DNA of 64,000 bases, from NCBI GenBank assembly GCA_007280205.1, contig QYPX01000059.1, forward strand, positions 35,030-99,029. Direction: 5' to 3'. The translations under genes were made by a program, and so were the position numbers. The notes below the pieces were generated by a model that searched no databases, was not told the DNA's origin, and saw only the letters and a program-made list of their open reading frames with translations. Positions within the stretch are counted from its first letter, which is position 1. Each line of letters starts with the position of its first letter. This document shows, piece by piece, positions 17,521-28,095 of the stretch. This DNA comes from Comamonadaceae bacterium (GTDB lineage Bacteria > Pseudomonadota > Gammaproteobacteria > Burkholderiales > Burkholderiaceae_C).

Positions 17521-18975
17521 TCAGCCCATTTTTTTGCGCAGCAGTTCATTGACTTGCTGCGGATTTGCTTTGCCCTGGCTGGCCTTCATGATCTGCCCGA
17601 CCAGCGCGTTGAGCGCCTTGCTGTTGCCGCCCCGGTATTCTTCGACGTTTTTCGGGTTCGCCGCCAGAACGCCATCGATGATTCTGTCCAGGGCGCCCGT
17701 GTCGTTCAACTGCTTGAGTCCCTTGGCTTCGATCAGCTGATCGACGTCACTGCCTTCTCGACTCCAGAGCGCGTCCAACACCTGCTTCGCCGCATTGTTG
17801 GAGATCGTGCCATCGACGATACGCACGATCAGCTGCGCCAGTTGCTGGGCGTTCGCCGGTGATTCGGCGATGTCGATCTCGCCGGCATTGAGGCGGCGCG
17901 CCAGTTCGCCCATGATCCAGTTGCTGGCCAGTTTGGGCTGCCCGGACGCCTTGGCAGCAGCTTCAAAATAGGCGGCCATGGTGCGGCTTTGCGTCAGCAC
18001 GGTGGCATCGTATTCGGTCAGGCCATAGTCGGCCTGAAAGCGCTGTGCCATGACACGCGGCAACTCGGTCATCGCATCGCGCACACGCTGCACCCATTCA
18101 TCTGCAATCACCAGCGGGGGCAAATCCGGATCCGGAAAGTATCGATAGTCGGCCGCATCTTCCTTGCTGCGCATGGCTCGCGTCTCACCGGTATCCGGAT
18201 TGAACAGCACCGTAGCCTGCTCTATTGCATGGCCGTCCTCAATCCTCTCGATCTGCCAGCGCACTTCAAAATCAATGGCCTGTTGCATGAACTTGAAACT
18301 GTTGAGGTTCTTGATCTCGCGCCGGGTCCCCAAAGGCGCACCGGGTTTGCGCACCGACACATTGGCGTCACAGCGAAAACTGCCCTCCTGCATATTGCCG
18401 TCACAGATGCCGATCCAGGTCACGATCTTGTGCAGTTCCTTGGCATAGGCCACCGCCTCTTCGCTGGAGCGCATGTCGGGCTCGGTCACGATCTCCAGCA
18501 AGGGCGTGCCGGCCCGGTTCAGATCGATCCCGGTCTGCCCAACAAAGTCCTCGTGCAAGGACTTGCCGGCGTCTTCTTCGAGGTGTGCGCGCACCAGCCG
18601 CACGCTGCGCCTCTCCCCCGCCAGGAAGAATTCAATCTGTCCCCCCTGCACCACCGGAATTTCAAACTGGCTGATCTGATAGCCCTTGGGCAGGTCCGGA
18701 TAAAAATAGTTCTTGCGCGCAAAAATGCTGCGCGGCGCAATGTGCGACCCGACGGCCAGACCGAACTCGATGGCACGTTCCACCGCCCCCTTGTTCATGA
18801 CCGGCAAAGTGCCCGGCAAGGCCAGGTCGACGGCGCAGGCCTGCGTATTGGGCTCGGCGCCAAACGCGGTTGAAGCCCGACTGAAGATCTTGGAGCGGGT
18901 TGAGAGTTGCGCGTGGGTCTCGAAACCAATCACTACCTCATAGCCGTGTACCAGCGCTGACTTGCCTGTGTTCAT
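17521..18975 (-). CDS. gatB: Asp/Glu-tRNA amidotransferase subunit B
   Basis: GatB binds mischarged Glu-tRNAGln or Asp-tRNAAsn and activates the acyl group. The N terminus [24 protein letters not shown], then [29 protein letters not shown] and [19 protein letters not shown] are classic GatB blocks. The C-terminal YqeY-like tail includes [23 protein letters not shown]. The ATG at 18975 ([14 protein letters not shown]), three bases past the gatA stop, is preferred to the track start at 19008, giving 484 residues. Last gene of gatCAB. Confidence 0.96.
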   Translation of the reverse strand: MNTGKSALVHGYEVVIGFETHAQLSTRSKIFSRASTAFGAEPNTQACAVDLALPGTLPVMNKGAVERAIEFGLAVGSHIAPRSIFARKNYFYPDLPKGYQISQFEIPVVQGGQIEFFLAGERRSVRLVRAHLEEDAGKSLHEDFVGQTGIDLNRAGTPLLEIVTEPDMRSSEEAVAYAKELHKIVTWIGICDGNMQEGSFRCDANVSVRKPGAPLGTRREIKNLNSFKFMQQAIDFEVRWQIERIEDGHAIEQATVLFNPDTGETRAMRSKEDAADYRYFPDPDLPPLVIADEWVQRVRDAMTELPRVMAQRFQADYGLTEYDATVLTQSRTMAAYFEAAAKASGQPKLASNWIMGELARRLNAGEIDIAESPANAQQLAQLIVRIVDGTISNNAAKQVLDALWSREGSDVDQLIEAKGLKQLNDTGALDRIIDGVLAANPKNVEEYRGGNSKALNALVGQIMKASQGKANPQQVNELLRKKMG

Positions 18976-18977
18976 GT

Positions 18978-20453
18978 TCAAAACCCCTCCGGCTTGGCGA
19001 GATGCCAATCGCTTGCCTGCTGCAGGCGGTGCGCCGCATTGAGTAGCCTGGACTCCTGCAGATAGTTAGCTATCAGTTGCATCCCCACCGGCATATTCCC
19101 TGCTCCAAACCCGACCGGAATACTCATTCCCGGCAATCCCGCCAGCGACGCCGGCAGGGTAAAAATGTCAGCCAGGTAACTGGCCAGCGGATCGTCGCTC
19201 TTGTCGCCAAGTTTCCAGGCCACGGTGGGGGCCACCGGGCCGGCGATCAGGTCACACTGCTTGAAGGCCAGCTGAAAGTCGTCCGCAATCATGCGCCGGA
19301 TTTTTTGCGCCTGCAGATAGTAGGCATCGTAGTAGCCATGCGAGAGCACATAGGTGCCGATCATGATGCGGCGCTTCACCTCGTCACCAAAGCCCTGCGA
19401 GCGGGTCTTTTTGTACATATCGATCAGGTCGCTATATTGCCCGGCGCGGTGGCCAAACTTGACGCCATCAAAACGACTCAGATTGCTGGAGGCTTCGGCT
19501 GGCGCAATGACGTAATAAACCGGGATCGACAGTTCGGTACGCGGCAGCGTGATCGGGACCAGTTTGGCGCCCAGTTTTTCATATTCCTTCAGGGCGGCGT
19601 CGACCGCCGCGCGCACGTCGGCGTCCAGACCTTCGCCAAAAAATTCGGCTGGCACGCCAATGCGCAAACCCGCCAGCGAGTCGTCCAGCGTACGGGCAAA
19701 ATTCTCAGCCGGTACGTCGAGCGAAGTGGAATCGCGATCCAGGTCCGGCCCGCACATCGCCGACAGCAGCAAGGCGCAGTCCTCGGCCGAGCGTGCCAGG
19801 GGTCCGGCCTGATCCAGGCTGGAGGCAAACGCCACCATGCCGTAGCGCGAGGCGCGTCCATACGTCGGCTTGATGCCGGTGATGCCGCAAAACGAGGCTG
19901 GCTGGCGAATCGAGCCACCCGTATCGGTGCCGGTCGCTGCTGGCACCAGGCGCGCCGCCACGGCAGCCGCGCTGCCGCCCGACGAGCCACCCGGTACGCG
20001 AGTCTGATCCCATGGGTTTTTTACCGGGCCAAAGGCCGAATTTTCATTGGCTGAGCCCATCGCAAATTCATCGCAGTTGAGCTTGCCCAGCGTGACGGCG
20101 CCCTGCTCGGCCAACCTGGCCACCACCGTTGCGTCGAAGGGTGAGCGGTAGCCGTCCAGCATTTTCGAGCCGGCCGTGGCAGCGAAATCGCGCGTCACAA
20201 AAATGTCCTTGTGTGCCACCGGAACGCCCAGCAAGGCCGCTCCCGGCGTGCCGGCAGCCAACGCGGCATCGGCTGAACGAGCCTGGGCCAGCGTTGCTTC
20301 CTCATTGAAATCCAGGAAAGCGCCAAGCCCGGCGTTGGCGCGCGCACGCGCCAGAAAATGCTGCGCCGTCTCGACGGCAGACACCTTGCGCGCCCGCAGC
20401 TGCTCGGCCAGTTCCGCCACGCCGAGATCGTGCAAGTCAGTTGAAGTGCTCAT
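18978..20453 (-). CDS. gatA: Asp/Glu-tRNA amidotransferase subunit A
   Basis: A 491-residue amidase-signature enzyme that frees ammonia from glutamine for transamidation. The Ser-cisSer-Lys triad region is visible: VAHKDIFVT (Lys), [16 protein letters not shown] (Ser) and [16 protein letters not shown] (nucleophile). [11 protein letters not shown]-type and [22 protein letters not shown] blocks follow. Its start overlaps the gatC stop (ATGA) and gatB begins three bases after its stop, so the three subunits are translationally linked. Confidence 0.97.
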   Translation of the reverse strand: MSTSTDLHDLGVAELAEQLRARKVSAVETAQHFLARARANAGLGAFLDFNEEATLAQARSADAALAAGTPGAALLGVPVAHKDIFVTRDFAATAGSKMLDGYRSPFDATVVARLAEQGAVTLGKLNCDEFAMGSANENSAFGPVKNPWDQTRVPGGSSGGSAAAVAARLVPAATGTDTGGSIRQPASFCGITGIKPTYGRASRYGMVAFASSLDQAGPLARSAEDCALLLSAMCGPDLDRDSTSLDVPAENFARTLDDSLAGLRIGVPAEFFGEGLDADVRAAVDAALKEYEKLGAKLVPITLPRTELSIPVYYVIAPAEASSNLSRFDGVKFGHRAGQYSDLIDMYKKTRSQGFGDEVKRRIMIGTYVLSHGYYDAYYLQAQKIRRMIADDFQLAFKQCDLIAGPVAPTVAWKLGDKSDDPLASYLADIFTLPASLAGLPGMSIPVGFGAGNMPVGMQLIANYLQESRLLNAAHRLQQASDWHLAKPEGF

Positions 20454-20749
20454 TCGATCACCTTGGGAACCAGAAACAGACCCCGCTCCACGCTGGGCGC
20501 ATTGCGCTGATTGGCAGCGCGGTCGTCGCTCTCGCTGACCGCGTCCTCGCGCAGGCGCAGCACAACGTCCTGCCAGCAGGCCACCGGGTGCGCCAGCGGC
20601 TGCAAACCGGTCGTATCAACAGCACGCATCTTTTCGACCAGGTCGAAAAACCCGTTGATCTGGGTCAGCATACGCTCACTCTCGGGGGGGCTTAGTTCCA
20701 ATCGGGCCAGATTGGCGATACGGTCAATGTCGGTCGAAGTCAGGGGCAT
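20450..20749 (-). CDS. gatC: Asp/Glu-tRNA amidotransferase subunit C
   Basis: A 99-residue subunit that stabilises GatAB. The ATG at 20749 ([19 protein letters not shown]) fits the family better than the track ATG at 20767. Conserved parts are [14 protein letters not shown] and [16 protein letters not shown]. It heads the gatCAB operon and diverges from mreB. The roughly 130-bp intergenic gap holds a TATTAT hexamer near 20829 that could serve as a -10 for either direction. Confidence 0.93.
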   Translation of the reverse strand: MPLTSTDIDRIANLARLELSPPESERMLTQINGFFDLVEKMRAVDTTGLQPLAHPVACWQDVVLRLREDAVSESDDRAANQRNAPSVERGLFLVPKVIE

Positions 20750-20863
20750 AAGGTATTTTTCGTTCAAAACCAGATGCCTGGCGGCTCGCGAGGCGCTGCG
20801 CCGGGCAATGTTTTCACAGGGGATGGGGTATTATCTCACCTTTGGCCGATGCGCCTGTGATGA

Positions 20864-21922
<1,059 letters not shown>

Positions 21923-21937
21923 GACCCGGGTGCAGCG

Positions 21938-22858
21938 ATGCCGCTTGGTACGCTGGACGATACTCCGCCACCCTTCTTCAGGCAGGGCCCATCGGCGCTG
22001 TCCAAACTCACCCTGTTCAGTGCCCTGGCGCTGTTCCTGATGGTGGCCGATGCGCGCTTCGAGATCGCCAAACCCCTGCGCGTCGTCGTTGCCAGCGTCC
22101 TCTACCCGGTGCAGTGGCTGGTGCTGCAACCGGTGCTGCTGGCGCAAGGCGGCGCTCAGTACTTTGAATCCCTGAAGTCTTCCCAAACGCGCGAAGCAGC
22201 CGCGCACCGCCAGCTTGCGGCGCAATCACAACGCGCCAATCAGGTCGAACAACTGGCACTGGAGAATTCGCGCCTGCGCCAGTTGCTGGGTCTGCGCGAC
22301 AAGGTGAGCACCTCATGGCAGGCAGCGCAAGTGCTGTACGACGCGGCCGACCCCTACACCCACAAAGTCGTGATTGACCGCGGCGCACTCGAAGGCGTGC
22401 TGGCTGGCTCTCCCGTGCTCGATGAAAACGGCGTCCTCGGGCAGGTAACGCGGGTCTACCCGATGGTCAGCGAAGTGACGCTGGTCACCGACCGCGACCA
22501 GGCGATTCCCGTGCTCAACACCCGCACCGGGGCGCGCGGCGTGGCGTTTGGCGACCCCGCCGTGCGCGCCAACGCCCTTGAGTTGCGCTACATGGCGGCC
22601 AATGCCGATGTGCAGGCCGGCGACTTGCTGACCACCAGCGGTGTCGACGGCGTCTATCCGCCGGGCTTGCCGGTAGCCAGGGTAGAAAAGGTCGAGCGCC
22701 GGGTTGACTCGGCCTTTGCCCGCATCACTTGCCAGGCACTGGCGCTGGTTTCCGGTGTCGGTCAGGTCATGGTGCTCAAGCCGATCGCGACCCAGATCGC
22801 GCCCCGGCCGGCCATCGAGCCACCGAGCACCACCGTCAGGAAACGGGGCAAGCGATGA
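21938..22858 (+). CDS. mreC: MreC rod-shape protein
   Basis: A 306-residue bitopic protein of the elongasome. One N-terminal membrane helix is seen (LFSALALFLMVADARF region). A coiled coil follows (QLAAQSQRANQVEQLALENSRLRQLLGLRD), then the two beta domains with VVIDRGALEGVLAGSPVLDENGVLGQV and GDLLTTSGVDGVYPPGLPVARV. It lies 15 nt after mreB and its stop overlaps mreD. Confidence 0.96.
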   Translation: MPLGTLDDTPPPFFRQGPSALSKLTLFSALALFLMVADARFEIAKPLRVVVASVLYPVQWLVLQPVLLAQGGAQYFESLKSSQTREAAAHRQLAAQSQRANQVEQLALENSRLRQLLGLRDKVSTSWQAAQVLYDAADPYTHKVVIDRGALEGVLAGSPVLDENGVLGQVTRVYPMVSEVTLVTDRDQAIPVLNTRTGARGVAFGDPAVRANALELRYMAANADVQAGDLLTTSGVDGVYPPGLPVARVEKVERRVDSAFARITCQALALVSGVGQVMVLKPIATQIAPRPAIEPPSTTVRKRGKR

Positions 22859-23385
22859 TCATGCGCCCGGGCCATCAGTTGCTGCTGCCGGCCAATCCTT
22901 TCTTCATTTTTGGCAGCCTGCTGGCAGCACTCGGACTCAACATGTTGCAGAACATGGGTTTGTTTGGACGAGCCGCCTGGACGCCTGACTTTATGGCCCT
23001 GGTGCTGGTGTTCTGGAGCATTCACCAACCACAGCGTATCGGTGTCGGTGTTGCTTTTGTTTTTGGCATCCTTGTCGACGTGCATCAGGGCGCCCTGCTG
23101 GGACAGCAGGCATTGGCCTACACCGTGCTGAGCTTCCTGGCCATCGCGATTCATCGGCGTCTGCTCTGGTTCCCGGTGCCCTCGCAAGCGCTGCAGGTGT
23201 TCCCCCTTTTTGCGGCAGCGCACGCGATCGAACTGATTTGCCGGCTCGCCGCCGGCGGCGCCTTCCCGGGCTGGCTGATACTGCTGGCGCCGGTGCTGGA
23301 GTCGCTGCTTTGGCCGGTGGTCAGCGTGATTCTGCTGGCCCCGCAAAGACGCTCGCCCGACCCTGATGCGCACAGACCCCTGTAA
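22855..23385 (+). CDS. mreD: MreD rod-shape membrane protein
   Basis: The track start at 22729 lies within mreC. The ATG at 22855 overlaps the mreC stop (ATGA) and begins MIMRPGHQLLLPANPFF, giving 176 residues. Five or so hydrophobic helices are visible, for example FIFGSLLAALGLNMLQNMG and ALVLVFWSIHQP. The FGILVDVHQGALLGQQAL block is typical of MreD. It is an inner-membrane partner of MreC and PBP2. Confidence 0.94.
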   Translation: MIMRPGHQLLLPANPFFIFGSLLAALGLNMLQNMGLFGRAAWTPDFMALVLVFWSIHQPQRIGVGVAFVFGILVDVHQGALLGQQALAYTVLSFLAIAIHRRLLWFPVPSQALQVFPLFAAAHAIELICRLAAGGAFPGWLILLAPVLESLLWPVVSVILLAPQRRSPDPDAHRPL

Positions 23386-25355
23386 TGACCGAACTGCGCA
23401 ACGTTGAGGCCGACCTTTCGCGCTTTCGCGCGCGGGTGCTGGTGGCCACGCTGGTCGTACTGATCTGCTTTTTGCTGGTGGCATCCAGGCTGGTCTACCT
23501 GCAGCTGGTGCGCCATGAAGACCTGCTGGAGCAGGCCGAGAACAACCGCACCGCGATTGTTCCGGTGCTACCCAACCGGGGCCTGATTCTGGACCGCAAT
23601 GGCATCGTGCTGGCCAGCAACTACTCAGCCTATACGCTTGAAGTCACACCGTCCAGGATCAACAACCTGGAGCAGACGATTGAAGAACTGGCCGGCGTTC
23701 TTGACATCACGCCACGCGACCGACGCCGCTTCAAAAAATTGCTGGAAGAATCCAAGAGCTTCGAATCCTTGCCATTGCGCACACGACTTAGCGACGAGGA
23801 AGTAGCCAAGTTTGCGGCGCAGCGCTATCGCTTCCCCGGCGTCGAAATCAAGGCGCGCCTGTTCCGCAACTATCCCTATGGCGAACTGGCCAGTCACGTC
23901 GTCGGCTACATCGGGCGCATCAACCCGGCCGAAAAGGAAAAGCTCGACGAGTCAGACGACCAGGCCAATTACCGCGGCACCGAATACATAGGCAAACTCG
24001 GTGTCGAGCAAAGTTTCGAGGCACAACTGCACGGCACCACCGGCGTCGAATCAGTGGAGACTTCGGCTGGCGGGCGCGCCATGCGCAAACTTGCCAGCAG
24101 TCCGGCGACACCTGGCAACACCGTCAAGCTCTCGATTGACATCCGGCTGCAGCATCTGATCGAACAGCTCTTTGGCGATCGGCGCGGCGCGCTGGTGGCG
24201 CTGGACCCCAAGACCGGCGAAGTACTGGCCTTTGTCAGCAAGCCGACTTTTGATCCCAACCTGTTTGTCGAAGGCATTGACAGCGAAAACTGGCAAGCCC
24301 TGAACGAGTCGCCCGACAAGCCGCTGCTGAACCGTGCCCTGCGTGGCACCTACCCGCCCGGCTCCACCTACAAGCCCTTCATGGCGCTGGCGGCCCTGGA
24401 GACCGGAACGCGCAGACCGGAACAAACCATCTCCGACCCCGGCTTTTTCATGTTCGGCAACCACCGTTTTCGGGACGACAAGGAAGGTGGGCACGGCACC
24501 GTCAACATGTACCAGTCGATCGTGCAGTCCTGCGACACCTACTACTACGTACTGGCCAACGATCTGGGCGTGGACACCATCCATCAACAGATGCAGCGCT
24601 TTGGCTTTGGTGAGTTCACCGGCATCGATATCTTTGGCGAAGTGCGTGGCCTGCTGCCCTCGACCGACTGGAAGCGCCGCGCCTACAAGCGCGCCGATCA
24701 GCAGAAGTGGTACGCCGGCGAGACCATCTCGCTGGGCATCGGCCAGGGCTACAACAACTTCACCATGCTGCAACTGGCTTCGGCCACCGCGACGCTGGCC
24801 AACGATGGCATCAAGATGAAGCCGCACCTGGTCAAGGAGGTGCTTGACATCCTGACGCACGCGCCCACGGCCACCACGCGTGAAGCGGTGGGTGAAGTGA
24901 TCGCCAAGGCAGCCAATATTGCCATCATCAAGAATGCGCTGGTCGGGGTCAACATCGAGGGCACCTCGGCGGCAGCCTTTCGCGGCGCCGGATATACCAG
25001 CGGCGGCAAGACCGGCACGGCGCAGGTGATTCAAATCAAGCAGAACGAAAAATACGTGGCCTCCAAAACAGAGGAACGCTTTCGCGACCATGCGCTGTTT
25101 ACTGCCTATGCACCGGCCGAAGAACCCAAAATTGCACTGGCGATGGTGGTTGAAAACGCCGGCTTTGGCTCACAGAATGCCGCCCCGATCGCGCGCCGGA
25201 TTTTTGACTACTGGTTGCTGCAGCAGTACCCCAGCGAAGAAGATATTGCGGCAGTGCAAAAGGCGCAGGCACCGGCGCCGATTGGCAGAATTCGATCGCT
25301 CTCCGAGGTACCGTGGCCGCCGCCAGCGCTCGCTGCCGGCACGCCACGCCCGTAG
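23385..25355 (+). CDS. mrdA: Penicillin-binding protein 2 (elongasome transpeptidase)
   Basis: A 656-residue class B PBP that cross-links lateral wall peptidoglycan. One N-terminal anchor helix (LVATLVVLICFLLVASRLVYLQL) leads to a dimerisation domain and the transpeptidase domain. The SxxK active serine is in YPPGSTYKPFMALAALE, the second motif lies near SCDTYYYVLANDLG, and KTGTAQV is the third. The start overlaps the mreD stop (TAATG). rodA, the usual next gene, does not follow; a terminator does. Confidence 0.97.
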   Translation: MTELRNVEADLSRFRARVLVATLVVLICFLLVASRLVYLQLVRHEDLLEQAENNRTAIVPVLPNRGLILDRNGIVLASNYSAYTLEVTPSRINNLEQTIEELAGVLDITPRDRRRFKKLLEESKSFESLPLRTRLSDEEVAKFAAQRYRFPGVEIKARLFRNYPYGELASHVVGYIGRINPAEKEKLDESDDQANYRGTEYIGKLGVEQSFEAQLHGTTGVESVETSAGGRAMRKLASSPATPGNTVKLSIDIRLQHLIEQLFGDRRGALVALDPKTGEVLAFVSKPTFDPNLFVEGIDSENWQALNESPDKPLLNRALRGTYPPGSTYKPFMALAALETGTRRPEQTISDPGFFMFGNHRFRDDKEGGHGTVNMYQSIVQSCDTYYYVLANDLGVDTIHQQMQRFGFGEFTGIDIFGEVRGLLPSTDWKRRAYKRADQQKWYAGETISLGIGQGYNNFTMLQLASATATLANDGIKMKPHLVKEVLDILTHAPTATTREAVGEVIAKAANIAIIKNALVGVNIEGTSAAAFRGAGYTSGGKTGTAQVIQIKQNEKYVASKTEERFRDHALFTAYAPAEEPKIALAMVVENAGFGSQNAAPIARRIFDYWLLQQYPSEEDIAAVQKAQAPAPIGRIRSLSEVPWPPPALAAGTPRP

Positions 25356-25364
25356 CTGGCAAAA

Positions 25365-25396
25365 AAAAGGGCACCGGGATCGGCCGGTGCCTTTTC
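25365..25396 (+). terminator. Rho-independent terminator after mrdA
   Basis: An 8-bp perfect GC stem (GGCACCGG / CCGGTGCC, 6-nt loop) is followed by TTTTC. An A-run precedes it, so it could also work for the opposite strand. It ends the mre operon. Confidence 0.85.
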
Positions 25397-25529
25397 TCAC
25401 TTATAAGCCCTGACGGGCTGTCTCCACGGTCCTTCTTTTTCCAGCAAGCCGCTGTTGCCAACGCTTGAGCGAAATGTACGCGGCAAGACCGACCGGTGCA
25501 TCAGTGCTTACCCTTTCCGGATTTACCCT

Positions 25530-27242
25530 TTATCGGCCAGCATCCTCGGCAATCCACTGCGCCGCCTTCTCGGCAATCATGAGGACCGGAGAGTTGGTGT
25601 TGCCGCTGGTGATACTGGGCATGACGCCGGCGTCAACGACGCGCAAACCGGCAATCAGCCCCGCTTTGCCGCGCACCCGCAGGCGCGAATCAAGCACCGC
25701 CAGCGGGTCGTCTGCGGTGCCCATCTTCGTGGTGCCGACGGGGTGAAATATGGTGGTCGCAATGTCGCCAGCAAGTTTGGCCAGATCCTGGTCGCTCTGG
25801 TATTGCACCCCCGGTTTCCACTCCTGCGGCTGGTATTTGGCAAGCGCCGGCTGTGCCACGATGCGCCGCGTCAAGCGCAGAGAATCTGCTGCCACCTTGC
25901 GATCCACCTCGGTGCTCAGGTAGTTCGGCGCGATCGCCGGCGCGTCCTGAAAACTGCCACTCCTGATCTGGACCCAACCCCGGCTGGTTGGATTGAGATT
26001 GCAGACGCTGGCGGTGAAGGCGTTGAAACTGTGCAGCGGCTCCCCAAAGGCCTCCAGACTGAGCGGCTGCACGTGGTACTCGATGTTCGGATACGGCTGC
26101 TGTGGGTCGCTGCGTGTGAAGGCCCCCAGTTGCGATGGCGCCATGCTCATCGGCCCGCTGCGCTTGAGCGCGTATTCCAGACCAATCATGGCCTTGCCCC
26201 AGAGTGTGCTGGCTTGCGTATTGAGCGTCTTGACACCCTCGACCTTGAAGACGGCACGAATCTGCAGATGATCCTGCAGGTTGGCGCCAACCCCCGGTGC
26301 GTCGTGCAGCACCTGGATGCCATGCTGCTCCAGCAAAGCCGCCGGGCCAATGCCGGAGAGCTGCAGGATCTGCGGCGAGCCGATGCTGCCGGCGCACAGA
26401 ATCACCTCGGCGCTGGCGCTGGCTGTGACCATTTCCGCATGGTCCCAAACCTGCACGCCAACGCAGCGCTGGCTGCCATCGGCCTGCGTCTGAAGCAGCA
26501 GCTTCGCCACCTGGGCCGAGGTCCACATCTCGAAATTGGTCCGCGCGTAACAGGTGGGGCGCAGGAAGGCTTTTGCGGTACTCCAGCGCCAGCCCGCGCG
26601 CTGGTTCACCTCGAAGTAGCCGACGCCCTCGTTGTCACCGCGGTTGAAGTCATCGGTCGCAGCAATGCCGGCCTGCTGCGCCGCCTGGGCAAAAGCGTCC
26701 AGCACGTCCCAGCGCAGACGCTGCTTTTCGACCCGCCACTCGCCACCGGCACGGCGATGGCGCAGCAACTTGCGGTAGTCGGTCGAACTGTCACTCATCA
26801 GTTCCGGCGCCACACCGCGCGCGCCGTGGGCGGCGTTGGCTCCCAGGTAATGATCTTCGTGCAGCTTGAAATACGGCAGGGCATTGTTCCAGGTCCAGGT
26901 CTCGTCACCCGTCAGCCGGGCCCACTGGTCGTAATCTCGCGCTTGCCCGCGCATGTAAATCATGCCGTTGATGCTGCTGCAACCGCCCAGCGTCTTGCCG
27001 CGCGGGTAGCGCAGCACGCGGCCGTTCAGCCCCGCGTCGGGCTCGGTGCTGTAGAGCCAGTCGGTGCGCGGGTTGCCAATGCAGTACAGGTAGCCTACCG
27101 GGATGTGAATCCAGTGGTAGTCATCCTTGCGCCCGGCCTCGATCAGCAGCACACGCTTGCTGGCGTTGGCCGATAGCCGGTTGGCCAGCAGGCAGCCGGC
27201 GGTGCCGGCACCGACAATGATGTAGTCGAACTCGGTGCTCAT
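25530..27242 (-). CDS. GMC-family FAD oxidoreductase (choline/alcohol dehydrogenase-like)
   Basis: A 570-residue flavoprotein. The N-terminal FAD dinucleotide fold is DYIIVGAGTAGCLLANRLS. The GMC signature region is RYPRGKTLGGCSSINGMIYMRG, and GSIGSPQILQLSGIGP is the second signature. The C-terminal active site carries HPVGTTKMG (base His) and ITSGNTNSPVLMIAEKAA (Asn). The track start at 27449 lies in the neighbouring gene. The ATG at 27242 (MSTEFDYIIVG) starts right after the crotonase stop. The substrate is unknown; the family oxidises alcohols or choline. Probably co-transcribed with the crotonase. Confidence 0.93.
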   Translation of the reverse strand: MSTEFDYIIVGAGTAGCLLANRLSANASKRVLLIEAGRKDDYHWIHIPVGYLYCIGNPRTDWLYSTEPDAGLNGRVLRYPRGKTLGGCSSINGMIYMRGQARDYDQWARLTGDETWTWNNALPYFKLHEDHYLGANAAHGARGVAPELMSDSSTDYRKLLRHRRAGGEWRVEKQRLRWDVLDAFAQAAQQAGIAATDDFNRGDNEGVGYFEVNQRAGWRWSTAKAFLRPTCYARTNFEMWTSAQVAKLLLQTQADGSQRCVGVQVWDHAEMVTASASAEVILCAGSIGSPQILQLSGIGPAALLEQHGIQVLHDAPGVGANLQDHLQIRAVFKVEGVKTLNTQASTLWGKAMIGLEYALKRSGPMSMAPSQLGAFTRSDPQQPYPNIEYHVQPLSLEAFGEPLHSFNAFTASVCNLNPTSRGWVQIRSGSFQDAPAIAPNYLSTEVDRKVAADSLRLTRRIVAQPALAKYQPQEWKPGVQYQSDQDLAKLAGDIATTIFHPVGTTKMGTADDPLAVLDSRLRVRGKAGLIAGLRVVDAGVMPSITSGNTNSPVLMIAEKAAQWIAEDAGR

Positions 27243-27244
27243 GC

Positions 27245-28033
27245 TCAACGCCCTGCCCAGTGGGGCTTGCGCTTCTCCTGAAAGGCTTTCTGTCCTTCCC
27301 TGGCGTCTTCGGTCAGGGTAAACAGGGCAATCTGACTCTCGGTAAAAGACATCGACTCCTCGAACGCCATGCTCTCCACTTTCTTCAAGGTGTACAGGCC
27401 GCGCCGGATCGCTGCCGGCGACTTGTCGAGCAGGCGCTCCAGCAGCCACTGCAATTTCAGGTCCACATCGTCGTCCACGTAATTCACCAGACCCGCTTCG
27501 AGCGCCTGCGCTGCAGTGATCGGCTCACCGGTCAGGCACATCTCACTTAAGGTGCGCCGAGGAATCAAATGCTGCAAAACGCTGAGCACCTGCGCCGGAA
27601 AAACGCCGACCTTCACCTCCGGCAAACCAAAGATGGCGTGGCGTGCTGCCACCGCCATGTCGCACATGGACATCAAGCCCATGCCGCCAGCCATGCAGGC
27701 ACCGTTGACGCGGGCAATCAGGGGCAGGTAACTGGCGCGCGCAACGCGCAGCAGTTGCGCCAGATGGCCATGCGGTTCTGAATAATCGGTGGTAAAGGCC
27801 TGCGCCGACTGCAGATCGGCACCAGCGCAGAAAGCCTTGGTTCCGGCACCGGTGACAACGATGGCGCGAATATCACGCTCTGTCTGCGCCGCCGAAATGG
27901 CTTGCGTCATGCCGGCAAGCACCGCGTGACTCATGGCGTTGCGCCGCTCTTCGCGGCTGATGGTCAACCACAGTACCGGTCCACGCTGCTCAACAACAAG
28001 CTCCGGCGTCGACGAAGAAAGGGATGGATTCAC
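27245..28033 (-). CDS. Enoyl-CoA hydratase/isomerase (crotonase) family protein
   Basis: A 262-residue crotonase-fold protein. The first oxyanion-hole region is GTKAFCAGADLQSAQAF and the second is NGACMAGGMGLMSMCDMAVAA, followed by FGLPEVKVGVFP. At the usual catalytic Glu positions it shows AGGMGL and PEVKVG, so one acid is replaced; hydration, isomerisation or another acyl-CoA reaction cannot be chosen. It is first of a two-gene unit with the GMC oxidoreductase and diverges from the Mla operon across a 62-bp gap. Confidence 0.9.
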   Translation of the reverse strand: MNPSLSSSTPELVVEQRGPVLWLTISREERRNAMSHAVLAGMTQAISAAQTERDIRAIVVTGAGTKAFCAGADLQSAQAFTTDYSEPHGHLAQLLRVARASYLPLIARVNGACMAGGMGLMSMCDMAVAARHAIFGLPEVKVGVFPAQVLSVLQHLIPRRTLSEMCLTGEPITAAQALEAGLVNYVDDDVDLKLQWLLERLLDKSPAAIRRGLYTLKKVESMAFEESMSFTESQIALFTLTEDAREGQKAFQEKRKPHWAGR

Positions 28034-28095
28034 TTGTCTCTCCTGTTTGTGGCATTTTGCCGCAAGAGCGTTGCCGTTCGCGTTACGATGTCCGG

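Noticed and set aside
25455-27176. 573-residue plus-strand ORF
   Set aside because: Antisense to the GMC oxidoreductase, whose motifs are clear; composition is typical of a reverse-complement shadow.
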